NCBI RefSeq assembly: GCF_000620665.1
Contig: NZ_JIAU01000007.1
Span: forward strand, 1 to 64,000
Origin: Sphingomonas sp. URHD0057
GTDB taxonomy: Bacteria; Pseudomonadota; Alphaproteobacteria; Sphingomonadales; Sphingomonadaceae
DNA: 64,000 bases
Direction of reading: 5' to 3'
Positions 46,393 through 54,520 of the stretch are shown here, in pieces; positions within the stretch are counted from its first letter, which is position 1; each line of letters starts with the position of its first letter. The translations under genes were made by a program, and so were the position numbers. The notes beneath the pieces were generated by a model that made no database searches, had not been told where the DNA came from, and saw only the letters and a list, made by a program, of their open reading frames with translations.

Positions 46393-47289
46393 TTAGCTGC
46401 CGTCGGTAGGGGTCGTTTGAATGGGCCCGCTCGGATCCCACTGATAAAATTCGCAGACATAGTCCCAGGCTTCCTGCGCGCTCTCGCACCAGCGCAGGAG
46501 GTCGAGGTCGTGGGGCGCGATCACGCCTTCCTCGACCAGCGCGTCGAAATTGACCACCCTGGTCCAGAAGTCGCGGCCGAACAGCAGGATGGGCAGCGGC
46601 CGCACCTTCCCCGTCTGGATCAGCGTCAGAAGCTCGAACATCTCGTCGAAGGTCCCGTAGCCGCCGGGGAATACGGCGACCGCGCGGGCGCGAAGCAGGA
46701 AGTGCATCTTCCTCAGCGCAAAATAGTGGAACTGGAAACTCAGGTCCGGCGTGACGTAGGGGTTCGGAAGCTGCTCGTGCGGAAGCACGATGTTGAGGCC
46801 GATCGTCTCGCGCCCTTCCTCGAACGCGCCCCGGTTCGCCGCTTCCATGATCGACGGCCCGCCGCCCGAGCAAACCACGAAGTGGCGGTTGCCTTCGTCG
46901 TCCGGCTCCGATCGGCTGGCCAGCCGCGCCAGCTCGCGCGCGGCTTCGTAATAGCGGGACTTGGCCTTCAGACGTTCGGCGATCGCGCGCTGGGTTTCGT
47001 TGGTCGCGGCTTCGATCAGGGCATCCGCCATGTCCGGCGCCGGGATCCGGGCCGAGCCGTAGAACACCATGGTCGAGCCGATCTTCGCTTCATTGAGCAA
47101 CAGCTCGGGCTTCAGTAATTCGAGTTGGAAGCGGACCGGGCGCAAATCGTCGCGAAGCAGGAACTCGGTGTCCTGGAAGGCGAGCTTATAGGCCTCACTC
47201 TCGGTCTGCGGGATCGAGGGAACGTGCTCGGCGGCACGGGCATCGACTTTCGAAGTCGGGAAAATGCGCTTCGGCGGCGGCTGAGTCAT
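46393..47289 (-). CDS. LOG family protein (Rossmann fold, TIGR00730-like)
   Basis: A 298-residue protein with the motifs of the LONELY GUY/lysine-decarboxylase-like family: VCSGGGPSIMEAANRGAFE (loop for the phosphoribosyl group) and VFPGGYGTFDEMFELLTLIQTGK (PGGxGTxxE). Members hydrolyse nucleoside 5'-monophosphates, releasing cytokinin-like bases or acting in nucleotide salvage. It is longer than the minimal LOG by about 100 residues at the N-terminus. Physiological substrate not known. Confidence 0.87.
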   Translation of the reverse strand: MTQPPPKRIFPTSKVDARAAEHVPSIPQTESEAYKLAFQDTEFLLRDDLRPVRFQLELLKPELLLNEAKIGSTMVFYGSARIPAPDMADALIEAATNETQRAIAERLKAKSRYYEAARELARLASRSEPDDEGNRHFVVCSGGGPSIMEAANRGAFEEGRETIGLNIVLPHEQLPNPYVTPDLSFQFHYFALRKMHFLLRARAVAVFPGGYGTFDEMFELLTLIQTGKVRPLPILLFGRDFWTRVVNFDALVEEGVIAPHDLDLLRWCESAQEAWDYVCEFYQWDPSGPIQTTPTDGS

Positions 47290-47320
47290 GGCCGCCGCCT
47301 AGCGTCAAACGGTCACAGGG

Positions 47321-48712
47321 TCACGCCGCTTCGGGCTCGGTTCTCCGCCCGCCCCAGTCGATCCGCCGCGTCGCATACATGACGCCGGCAAGGGCCGCGA
47401 AGAGCAGCAGCGAGCCGATCAGCAGCGAGAAGGCCTCGAGGCTGAGAAGGATGTAAAGGACCGCATAAAGGCCGACGAGCAGGCCGCCGATGAACGCGGC
47501 GCGGCGCCAGCTTCCGAGCACCGCGGCGGAATAAGCGGTGTTGAGCCCGGCGATCGCGGCAGAGGCAAGGATGTAGGCCGGCGTGAAGCCGATCACCTCG
47601 GCGAAGGCGAGGACAAGCACGAAGAACAGCACCAGTGCCGCGCCCATCAGCAGATATTCGACCGCCGACACGCGCACGCCGCCGATCACGTCGAACATCA
47701 GCAAGGCGAGGAAGGTGAAGCCGATGAACAGGAAACCGTATTTGGTGGCGCGGTTGACCTGCGAATAAAGGTCGACGGGCCGGATCAGGCTGATTTGCGC
47801 GGTCTGGAGACCGCCGCTGGCGGCCATGGCGAGCGCGACGTCCGCGTCCCTGGAAGGCGCCGGAGGACTCGCCGATGCCCCGACATCCGCAGTGCTGACC
47901 AACGAACGGCCGAGCGCGAGATTGCCGATCCGATAAGTGGCATCGAAGCCCTTTGCGCCGACGTGCCTGTCTGCCGGCAGAAAGTCGCCGCCGAAGCTCG
48001 GGCTCGGCCAGATCGAGTGGACCGTCCAACGCGTGTCGCCAGCCTGCGGGGCGAGGCTCAGCGCGGCATTGCCGCGAAAATCGTAGGCGAAATCGACTGC
48101 GATCGGTTGCGAGAGAATACCGGTCGCGTCGACCCAGGCGAAGAATCCATGACCGCCATTGCTCCCGCCGCCTGGCTGGAGGCGAAGTGGCTTGCCGCCA
48201 ACGGTAACGCTCGGGTTGGCCCCGAGCCCGCGAGGATCGCTGAGGCCAAAGCGAAGCTCTGCCCGCGTAAGGTCCATTTGGTCGGGCTGCACGCCGGTGC
48301 GGAACAGGTCGGGCGGAAACGCGAAGCGTGCCTTGCCGGAGGTGCGCGCGTCATAGACCACCACCTCGTAGATCGATCGCTTGCGCAGGTCGGACTTCAG
48401 GTCGGTTGAGAGCTGGATCGCCTCCGGTGCGAGGGTCAGCTCACGGGTCACTTGATTGGAGCGAGTGACGCTCTTGCCGTTTTCAACCACGGTTTCGGTG
48501 GCGGTTGCGCGATAGGGAATGACGAGCACCGGCCCCGACATTGCTTGAGGCCCGCCCCAGCCGGCGGTGATCGAGCGCGCTGCTTCCTCGGACTGCGTCT
48601 GGCGGTCGTAGACGAGCAGCCAGACCGAAAAGAGCGGAATGGTCAGGACCAGCCCGACGACGACCGTCAGGAATAGCTTGAACCCCGGCGTTCGCTCGCT
48701 GTCGAATCTCAT
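47321..48712 (-). CDS. creD: CreD-like inner membrane protein
   Basis: About 463 residues from ATG 48712 (or GTG 48715). An N-terminal helix (FLTVVVGLVLTIPLFSVWLLV) is followed by a large periplasmic domain and a bundle of six or so C-terminal helices, with YGFLFIGFTFLALLMFDVIGG and VEYLLMGAALVLFFVLVLAFAE the CreD signature. CreD belongs to the CreBC regulon in enterics and has an unclear envelope role. No creBC is adjacent. The GGGAG ribosome site is upstream. Confidence 0.9.
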   Translation of the reverse strand: MRFDSERTPGFKLFLTVVVGLVLTIPLFSVWLLVYDRQTQSEEAARSITAGWGGPQAMSGPVLVIPYRATATETVVENGKSVTRSNQVTRELTLAPEAIQLSTDLKSDLRKRSIYEVVVYDARTSGKARFAFPPDLFRTGVQPDQMDLTRAELRFGLSDPRGLGANPSVTVGGKPLRLQPGGGSNGGHGFFAWVDATGILSQPIAVDFAYDFRGNAALSLAPQAGDTRWTVHSIWPSPSFGGDFLPADRHVGAKGFDATYRIGNLALGRSLVSTADVGASASPPAPSRDADVALAMAASGGLQTAQISLIRPVDLYSQVNRATKYGFLFIGFTFLALLMFDVIGGVRVSAVEYLLMGAALVLFFVLVLAFAEVIGFTPAYILASAAIAGLNTAYSAAVLGSWRRAAFIGGLLVGLYAVLYILLSLEAFSLLIGSLLLFAALAGVMYATRRIDWGGRRTEPEAA

Positions 48713-48928
48713 CACGATGTCTTTCTCCCTGTCATTGGAGCGACGAGTTGTGCGGCGGGAATGCGGTGAACGTCATGAGCAAGTCCTGAGCATTCGATGA
48801 GAGGTTTTGCTCAATTCGTCTATGGAAGTGCACGGTTCACCGCAAGCCATGGTCACACGACTGACACTTGAAGGCGGCCCCGGCGGAGCCCAATTTCTTC
48901 CCAACCGTCCACCTTCAGGGGCAAACAA

Positions 48929-49621
48929 ATGATCGATGTCCGCAAATTCACTTCGCTCGGCCATGCTGACCACGGATGGCTCAACGCCCGCCACCATTTC
49001 TCGTTTGCGAGCTATCACGACCCCAAGCGCATGGGCTGGGGTCGCATCCGCGTTTGGAACGACGACCAGATCGGTCCGAAGAGCGGATTTCCGCCGCACC
49101 CGCATCGCGACATGGAGATCGTGACCTACGTTCGTACCGGCGCGATCACCCACCAGGATTCCATGGGCAACAAGGGGCGCACCGGAGCCGGCGACGTCCA
49201 GGTCATGAGCGCCGGTTCCGGCGTTACGCACGCCGAATATAATCTCGAGGATGAGGCGACGACCCTGTTCCAGATCTGGATCGAGACCGACCAGCCGGGA
49301 GTCGAGCCGGGCTGGGGTGCGAAGCCCTTCCCAAAGGATTCGCGCGAGGGCGCGTTCCAGCTGCTTGCCAGCGGCAACGCCGACGACGGCGCGCTGACCA
49401 TTCACGCCGACGCGCGCATCCTTGGCGCGACCTTGAAAGCGGGTAGCTCCATCGCGATCGAGGCAGACCCTCAACGCCACCTCTATCTCGTGCCGAGCGG
49501 CCGGGTTCGCGTGAACGGGGTCGAGGCCGGGCCGCGGGACGGCATTGCGATCACCGGCGAATCGGAGCTGAGCATCGAAGCGGATGACGACGCGGAGCTG
49601 GTCCTGGTCGACGCACGCTAG
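48929..49621 (+). CDS. Pirin family bicupin protein
   Basis: A 230-residue cupin protein. The N-cupin has the metal-binding stretch FPPHPHRDMEIVTYVRTGAI (His-Pro-His and Glu) and VMSAGSGVTHAEYN, then the C-cupin. It is close to the YhhW type, which can oxidise quercetin-like flavonols; many homologues act as redox sensors instead. ATG 48929 follows a GGGGCAAAC region. The gap 48713-48928 before it holds no recognisable gene; presumably promoters. Confidence 0.9.
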   Translation: MIDVRKFTSLGHADHGWLNARHHFSFASYHDPKRMGWGRIRVWNDDQIGPKSGFPPHPHRDMEIVTYVRTGAITHQDSMGNKGRTGAGDVQVMSAGSGVTHAEYNLEDEATTLFQIWIETDQPGVEPGWGAKPFPKDSREGAFQLLASGNADDGALTIHADARILGATLKAGSSIAIEADPQRHLYLVPSGRVRVNGVEAGPRDGIAITGESELSIEADDDAELVLVDAR

Positions 49622-49704
49622 CACAGCGCGGGTGAATTCCGCTCTCATTCATCTTCGCAATGCTTGAATAGCGGGCGATTGGGAGGCATGGGCTCCTCGC
49701 GCAT

Positions 49705-50943
49705 ATGGCGCGATTCACCAGCAAAAAGCGGGAGTTGATGAGGGCGGTCTGGCGCTTGGGGATATTGGTTTTCGGAGCCGGGCTTGCGCTCGGCCCGGCG
49801 CCCGCGCTCGCCCAGGACGTAGGCACGCCAAGCACCACGCCGGCGACCGACCCGATTGGTCCGCGCGACCTCCAGAACTTCACCCTCAACGGAACGGTCA
49901 CGCGTCCGGCTGACCCGGTCGCGGCGCCGTCGCGTTCGAATGCCCGGCAGACAGCCCAGCCCCCGCGACAGGAGCCAACGGCAACCACCGCCGCAGCACA
50001 GCCTCAACCTCGACCCTCGCCACCAACACAGCGGCCGATCGAGCGCGAACCGACCCGGGTCGCGGACGCGCAAGCTGCAAGGCAGGTGATCCCATCCCCC
50101 CAAGCGGCGTTGACGCCAACCGCGCGACCCTCGTCCTCGGTGACCACCTCGCTTCCGCCGATCGACGACGCGCCGGTGTCGACGGCAGCCGCGTCTTCGG
50201 CGCTCGCGACAACCGCTGACGGGTTGGCGGCGGAGCACCGCCTGCTGCTGTGGCCCTGGCTCCTGGCTGCCATCGCGCTCGGCGCCGGCGGCGCGTTCCT
50301 GTTCTTGCGCAACCGTTCGCGCCACGCCTTTGCCGGCGGGCCGCAGCTCGATGCTTTCGTTGCGCCGGAGCCGGCGCCGCGCCCGATACCTGCTCCTGCG
50401 CCGCCCAAGGCCCCTCCGGCTGTGCCGGTGGGAATCGTGTCCACCCGGCTTCGGCCCTGGGTCGAGCTGGCGTTCCAGCCTGGACGGTGCATCGTCGAGG
50501 ACGATCGCGTGACGCTCGAGTTCGAGCTTTCGCTGCAGAATTCCGGCAGTGCCCCGGCGCGTGCGGTGCTGGTCGAGGCGACTCTCATGAATGCCGGTCC
50601 CTATCAAGACCAGGAGATTTCGAACTTCTACGGGACTCCGGTCGGGGAGGGTGAGCGGATCACCACCATCCCGCCGCTCAAGACGGTGGTGGTGAAGACC
50701 AAGGTGGTTGCGCCCCGCGCCAATGTGCAGCTCGTCGAAATCGGCGGCCGGCGGGTGTTCGTTCCGTTGATCGCCTTCAACGCACTCTACAGCTGGAGCT
50801 CGGGCGAAGGGCAGACGTCGGCGAGCTATCTGCTTGGCCGTGACGGCAAGGGCGACAAGATGGGGCCGTTCCGCCTCGACCTTGGTCCGCGCGTGTTCCG
50901 CAACGTCGGCGCGCGCATGCTGCCGATCGCCGTTCGCAAATAG
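49705..50943 (+). CDS. Exported/membrane hypothetical protein with proline-rich region
   Basis: A 412-residue protein. It has a signal-like N-terminus (ILVFGAGLALGPAPALAQD), a disordered Pro/Thr/Arg-rich segment (about 70-165), a transmembrane helix near 180-195 (LLWPWLLAAIALGAGGAFLF), and a C-terminal strand-rich domain with RPWVELAFQPGRCIVEDDRV and GPFRLDLGPRVFRNVGARML. The start may be ATG 49705 or ATG 49738, the latter with GGGAG three bases upstream. Function unknown; the C-terminal domain should be checked against DUF profiles. Confidence 0.75.
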   Translation: MARFTSKKRELMRAVWRLGILVFGAGLALGPAPALAQDVGTPSTTPATDPIGPRDLQNFTLNGTVTRPADPVAAPSRSNARQTAQPPRQEPTATTAAAQPQPRPSPPTQRPIEREPTRVADAQAARQVIPSPQAALTPTARPSSSVTTSLPPIDDAPVSTAAASSALATTADGLAAEHRLLLWPWLLAAIALGAGGAFLFLRNRSRHAFAGGPQLDAFVAPEPAPRPIPAPAPPKAPPAVPVGIVSTRLRPWVELAFQPGRCIVEDDRVTLEFELSLQNSGSAPARAVLVEATLMNAGPYQDQEISNFYGTPVGEGERITTIPPLKTVVVKTKVVAPRANVQLVEIGGRRVFVPLIAFNALYSWSSGEGQTSASYLLGRDGKGDKMGPFRLDLGPRVFRNVGARMLPIAVRK

Positions 50944-50946
50944 GGC

Positions 50947-51564
50947 CTAAAGCACCGCCGAATTGTAGCTGTGCCACGCCAGCACCGCGGCGGCTCCGCG
51001 ATAGGGGCGCCACGGTTCGGCCAACTCGCGCAACTGCTTCTCGCTCGGCTTCTCGGGCAATCCGAGCAAGCGGCCGATCTCCACCAGCACCGCGAGGTCG
51101 CCGGCGGGGAACACATCGGCGCGGCCTTCGGCGAACAACAGATAGATTTCGGCCGACCAGCGCCCGATGCCTTTGATCTTGGTCAGCAGGGCAATCGCCT
51201 CTTCATCGTCCTCCGGCAGCTTGCCGAGCTCGAGCTCGCCCGCCAGCACCAACCCCGCCAGGCTCCGAATGTACCCCGCCTTCTGCCGCGACATGCCGGC
51301 CGCGCGCATCTCCTCGTCGGTGGCGTTCAGAAGCATGGACAGGTCGGGTGGGGAGCCGAAGGTGGCTTCCAGCTTGGCCCACATCGAGCGCGCCGCGGCG
51401 ACGCTCACCTGCTGGCCAACGATGGTGCGGAGGAGAGTCTGGGCGCCGCGATCGCTGCTTCGCGGCTCCGGGACGCCGTGCTTCGCCACGACGCGCGCGA
51501 AGGCAGCTTCGCGCTCGGCCAGTGCCTCGACGGCGGCCCGGATGCTTTGCGTGGTTCGAACCAT
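50947..51564 (-). CDS. DNA-3-methyladenine glycosylase II (AlkA-like)
   Basis: A 205-residue HhH-GPD glycosylase that removes alkylated bases. ATG 51564 overlaps the rlmB stop (TGATG). Motifs are TLLRTIVGQQVSVAAARSMWAKLE, LTKIKGIGRWSAEIYLLFAEG (HhH) and DVFPAGDLAVLVEIGRL, where the Asp of GDLA is catalytic. It lacks the E. coli AlkA N-terminal domain, matching the short bacterial type. Confidence 0.9.
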   Translation of the reverse strand: MVRTTQSIRAAVEALAEREAAFARVVAKHGVPEPRSSDRGAQTLLRTIVGQQVSVAAARSMWAKLEATFGSPPDLSMLLNATDEEMRAAGMSRQKAGYIRSLAGLVLAGELELGKLPEDDEEAIALLTKIKGIGRWSAEIYLLFAEGRADVFPAGDLAVLVEIGRLLGLPEKPSEKQLRELAEPWRPYRGAAAVLAWHSYNSAVL

Positions 51565-52307
51565 CAGGCGATGCTCGCTGCGTAAAGCGCGACCGCGGCC
51601 GCGTTGGAGACGTTGAGGCTTTCGACGGCGTTGGTGATGGGCAGCCGTGCGAGGGCATCGCAATGTTCGCGCGTATTGGGCCGCAAGCCCGCGCCCTCGG
51701 CGCCGAGTGTCAGCGCCACGCGCGGCGGGCCGAGCGCCTCGGCAAGGTCCGTCTCCGCGTCCCCCGCCAGGCCGATGCGCCAGAAGCCCGCTTCGCCGAT
51801 CTCTTCCAGGGCCCGCGCCAGGTTCACGACGCGCACCCAGGGCACGCGTTCGAGCGCGCCCGAGGCGGACTTGGCGACGACCCCGCTCTCCGGCGGCGAA
51901 TGCCGGTCCTGGGTCACAATTCCGGCCGCGCCGAATGCCGCGGCCGAGCGGAGGATCGCGCCGACGTTATGGGGATCGGTCACCTGGTCGAGGACCAGCA
52001 GGACCGATCGCCCCGACGCGCCCTGAAGAATTTCCTCCAGCCATAGTTCCTCGAGCGGTTCGACTTCGACTACCACGCCCTGGTGCGGCGCATCGTGCGG
52101 GACCAGCCGTCCCAGGTCGGCGACGTCGGCCAGCGTGACCGCCACCTCTTTGGGGAAGTTCAGCAACGCGGCGGCTTCGCGGGTCGCCCATGCCCGGAGC
52201 ACCTTGCGGTCCGGATTGTCGAGCGCGGCCGAAACCGCATGCTTGCCCCAGAAGCGCGGGCGATTGGCCGTGCCATGGCTTTGGTGCGATTTCTTCCGGC
52301 GCGACAT
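51564..52307 (-). CDS. rlmB: 23S rRNA (guanosine-2'-O)-methyltransferase RlmB
   Basis: A 247-residue SpoU-family methyltransferase modifying G2251 of 23S rRNA. ATG 52307 (MSRRKKSHQS) gives the family start. SPOUT motifs are LVLDQVTDPHNVGAILRSAAAFG, ALTLGAEGAGLRP and VESLNVSNAAAVALY. A substrate-binding domain occupies the N-terminus. It lies near tRNA-Tyr and tRNA-Gly, a known alphaproteobacterial neighbourhood, although three small genes intervene here. Confidence 0.94.
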   Translation of the reverse strand: MSRRKKSHQSHGTANRPRFWGKHAVSAALDNPDRKVLRAWATREAAALLNFPKEVAVTLADVADLGRLVPHDAPHQGVVVEVEPLEELWLEEILQGASGRSVLLVLDQVTDPHNVGAILRSAAAFGAAGIVTQDRHSPPESGVVAKSASGALERVPWVRVVNLARALEEIGEAGFWRIGLAGDAETDLAEALGPPRVALTLGAEGAGLRPNTREHCDALARLPITNAVESLNVSNAAAVALYAASIA

Positions 52308-52344
52308 AGGGTCCAAATGGAAGGGACGGGCCGGTAGCGCAACC

Positions 52345-52779
52345 TCAGGATGCGGCGGTTGCCCGACGTTGGGATTTGACGCGGCGGTGCGCGCGCCACG
52401 AGCCGACCGCCAAGATGATGAGGATGGGATAGCTCCAGAAGCGGACGGCCAGGCCATAGGCATAAGGAATCAGGTGAGGATCGATCGCTTTCAGGAAATG
52501 CGCGATGCTGGTCGTCAATTGCAGCCCCGCAACCCACAACGGCCAGAAGCGATCGGAGTGGAGCGCGACCGCGATGAACGCGGCGAGCACGGCGAGATCG
52601 ACCACCAAGGCCCCGCCCTCGACATGAACGTACATTCGGTTGACCGGGGAGTTCACGACGACCGTCGCGAGCGTGCCCAAAAGGCAGACCGCGGCCACGA
52701 GCCGCTCGTAGCGGCCTCCCCGATAAAAGGCGTAGCCGCAGCTGAGCGCCAGCAGCGCGATGTAGAGACTCGGGCTCAT
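52345..52779 (-). CDS. Small four-helix membrane protein, unknown function
   Basis: A 144-residue protein from ATG 52779 (MSPSLYIALLALSCGYAFY). Four hydrophobic segments are evident, with ERLVAAVCLLGTLATVVVNS and FWPLWVAGLQLTTSIAHFLKAIDPHLIPYAYG. No enzymatic motif is seen. Similar small membrane proteins are frequent in sphingomonads. It lies 37 bases upstream of rlmB on the same strand. Confidence 0.7.
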   Translation of the reverse strand: MSPSLYIALLALSCGYAFYRGGRYERLVAAVCLLGTLATVVVNSPVNRMYVHVEGGALVVDLAVLAAFIAVALHSDRFWPLWVAGLQLTTSIAHFLKAIDPHLIPYAYGLAVRFWSYPILIILAVGSWRAHRRVKSQRRATAAS

Positions 52780-52825
52780 CGGGCGAGGACCGGACCAGCC
52801 GAAGCCGGTCCGGTCAATCTCCGTC

Positions 52826-53170
52826 TCAGGCGACGATGCGAAGGTCGGCCGATCCGGTCTTCTTCGGGCATTCGTCGGCATCGCCGAACGACACCGTGCG
52901 AAGACCAGGCACGAACTGCTTGGCTTCGGCGATCGCAGCGTGGCAGCCGCCGATGCTGCCGCGGGCGGCGATGAGGCTAGCGGTGGTCGCCGACAGCTGG
53001 TCGAACGCACCCTGGGCGCGGACGTGGGAGATGCCGGTCACGCCAACGGTGCGGACCAGCCGTGACTGGAGCTCGGCGAGCTCGGCGAGCGCGCCGTCGA
53101 TCACATCTTCGACTTCGCGAACCTGGGTAGCGAGTTCATAAGCGGATTTTTCGATCATTTCCCTGCGCAT
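52826..53170 (-). CDS. Small hypothetical helical protein
   Basis: A 114-residue protein from ATG 53170, which has AAGGAG five bases upstream. It is rich in helix-forming residues (IEKSAYELATQVREVEDVIDGALAELAELQ), then GGCHAAIAEAKQFVPGLRTVSFGDADECPKKTG with two cysteines. No domain recognised. It is downstream of the LuxR-type regulator on the same strand and may share its transcript. Confidence 0.65.
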   Translation of the reverse strand: MRREMIEKSAYELATQVREVEDVIDGALAELAELQSRLVRTVGVTGISHVRAQGAFDQLSATTASLIAARGSIGGCHAAIAEAKQFVPGLRTVSFGDADECPKKTGSADLRIVA

Positions 53171-53237
53171 GATTGCTCCTTCCCCGGCGCTGCTCACGCC
53201 GGAGTGGCTGTCGGCCTGGTCTGAGGGTCGGCGCCGC

Positions 53238-53840
53238 TTAGTAGAGCCGCGCGAAGCTTTCGAGCCCGGCGAGATACATGCCCGCCGAGAACGCTGCTCC
53301 GATCGCGATTGCCGCGATCCAAAACAGTCTCTGGCCAACACTCATCTCATTCCGGGGGTTGCTCCTCGTTGCGAACGGCAAAGGCAGGGAAGGCCGGAAT
53401 GAGGCGGGCCTCTGCTCGGTAAGGAAACCTGCTCCCCCAACCTTCCCTGCGCGGTCAGCGTGCCGAATCTGAATGCTGGCCGCGGCGTCTGGGTGGCCGG
53501 GTTCGTTAAGTGCCTCAATGTACGGCGATTGATGTATCAAACGCTGATATGGGCCGCTGTACTGCGCGACCAGGCGGGCCGCCTGCGCGCGCCGCTCGAC
53601 GCCAAGCGTATGCAGCGCCTGGCGGATCCGCTGATCGACCGTGTGCGGAGAGATTCCGAGCTCCGTCGCAATCTCCTTGGACGATAGATGTTGGTCGACG
53701 AGGCGCAGGCAATCGAGCTGTCCTTCGGTCAGCTTCGCGATCCTCGCCCTGATCACGTCCTCAGTTGACTGCGGCCCGTTATTCCCGGGCTCAGGCACGC
53801 GTAATTCATCCTTCAAAACTTGCACCACCCCGCACGCCAT
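53238..53840 (-). CDS. LuxR-type HTH regulator with C-terminal membrane helix
   Basis: A 200-residue protein from ATG 53840, preceded by GGGAGGGG. The DNA-binding domain is N-terminal (about 40-98): LTEGQLDCLRLVDQHLSSKEIATELGISPHTVDQRIRQALHTLGV, the LuxR/GerE HTH, here broken into helix-turn-helix parts. No receiver or sensor domain precedes it. The C-terminus ends in a hydrophobic helix LFWIAAIAIGAAFSAGMYLAG (about 172-192), so it may be tail-anchored in the membrane. Known sphingomonad genomes carry such proteins; targets are unknown. Confidence 0.85.
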   Translation of the reverse strand: MACGVVQVLKDELRVPEPGNNGPQSTEDVIRARIAKLTEGQLDCLRLVDQHLSSKEIATELGISPHTVDQRIRQALHTLGVERRAQAARLVAQYSGPYQRLIHQSPYIEALNEPGHPDAAASIQIRHADRAGKVGGAGFLTEQRPASFRPSLPLPFATRSNPRNEMSVGQRLFWIAAIAIGAAFSAGMYLAGLESFARLY

Positions 53841-53984
53841 GGCGCCCCTCCCGAGCACGAGTCTGGACCATGCTTATGTCATCTCGCGGCTTTTCACCAG
53901 ATTTCGGGCGATTCCAGCCATTTCGGACAAATCGTATCCGAGAAGCCACATCGACCGCGCGTTGGGCCGCCAAGGTGTGGAGGA

Positions 53985-54070
53985 TGGTGGAGAGGGCTGG
54001 ATTCGAACCAGCGTACGCTTGCGCGGGCAGATTTACAGTCTGCTGCCTTTAACCACTCGGCCACCTCTCC
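53985..54070 (-). tRNA. tRNA-Tyr(GTA)
   Basis: The minus strand reads GGAGAGGTGGCCGAGTGG, with anticodon loop CTGTAAA (GTA) and long variable arm, closing with CCTCTCCACCA. The seven-base acceptor stem pairs perfectly and CCA is encoded. It lies between tRNA-Gly and the LuxR-type gene on the same strand. Confidence 0.95.
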
Positions 54071-54202
54071 AGGTGCAGGCAGGCGCGCCACATGGCGGCG
54101 CCGCTGCGGAGTGTCAACGCGCTCCAATGACGGGTGTGCCGGTCGCCCCTCGCTGCCGCTCGGGCGCTCCAAATTCCAACAGTCCACCGGACTGTCAAAA
54201 TT

Positions 54203-54276
54203 TGGAGCGGGTGAAGGGAATCGAACCCTCGTCGTAAGCTTGGAAGGCTTCTGCTCTACCATTGAGCTACACCCGC
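54203..54276 (-). tRNA. tRNA-Gly(TCC)
   Basis: The minus strand reads GCGGGTGTAGCTCAATGG, with anticodon loop CTTCCAA (TCC) and T-loop GGTTCGATTCC, ending CACCCGCTCCA. Stems are complete and CCA is encoded. It is 132 bases upstream of tRNA-Tyr on the same strand. Confidence 0.95.
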
Positions 54277-54326
54277 TCGAGCGCTGCCCAATGGCATTTG
54301 GGGATCGAAGGCGTCAACCGCCAGCG

Positions 54327-54356
54327 TTGACCCGGGCCAATCCATTGCACTAGGAT
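54327..54356 (+). promoter_or_regulatory. Putative trp operon promoter
   Basis: TTGACC at 54327-54332 and TAGGAT at 54351-54356 with an 18-base spacer fit a sigma-70-type promoter. A start about 7 bases beyond the -10 box would fall at 54363-54366, at or just before the ATG of the leader peptide, so the leader mRNA would be nearly leaderless. Confidence 0.6.
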
Positions 54357-54365
54357 TCGATTCGC

Positions 54366-54452
54366 ATGACGAACCTGGTCGCCATCGCCGCAGCAACGAC
54401 CGCTCACCTCTGGTGCGGCGAATTCACGCATGCGGCGCGATGGCGCGACTGA
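54366..54452 (+). CDS. trpL: Putative trp leader peptide TrpL
   Basis: A 28-codon open frame (MTNLVAIAAATTAHLWCGEF, then THAARWRD) with Trp at codons 16 and 26, ending at TGA 54450-54452. No ribosome site precedes the ATG, but the promoter start would place it at the mRNA 5' end; alphaproteobacterial trpL of Sinorhizobium is also read from a leaderless start. A terminator lies 28 bases downstream of its stop and 16 bases before trpD. Two Trp codons is a weaker signal than the consecutive Trp of Rhizobium trpL. Inferred, not proven. Confidence 0.6.
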   Translation: MTNLVAIAAATTAHLWCGEFTHAARWRD

Positions 54453-54480
54453 TCGAATAGCATCCGATCATCGACTGCCC

Positions 54481-54504
54481 GCCCGCCATCCGGCGGGCTT
54501 TTTT
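54481..54504 (+). terminator. Intrinsic terminator (candidate attenuator) before trpD
   Basis: GCCCGCC (54481-54487) pairs with GGCGGGC (54492-54498) around ATCC, followed by six T residues (54499-54504). It stands between the leader peptide and trpD. A competing pairing, GATGGCG (54439-54445) with CGCCATC (54484-54490), would break the terminator's left arm, as an antiterminator should. Confidence 0.8.
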
Positions 54505-54520
54505 GTTTCCAGGTGAATTC

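Noticed and set aside
54451-54473. Hairpin GATCG/CGATC in the trp leader
   Set aside because: Only five pairs; kept as a possible pause structure but not strong enough to list as a feature.
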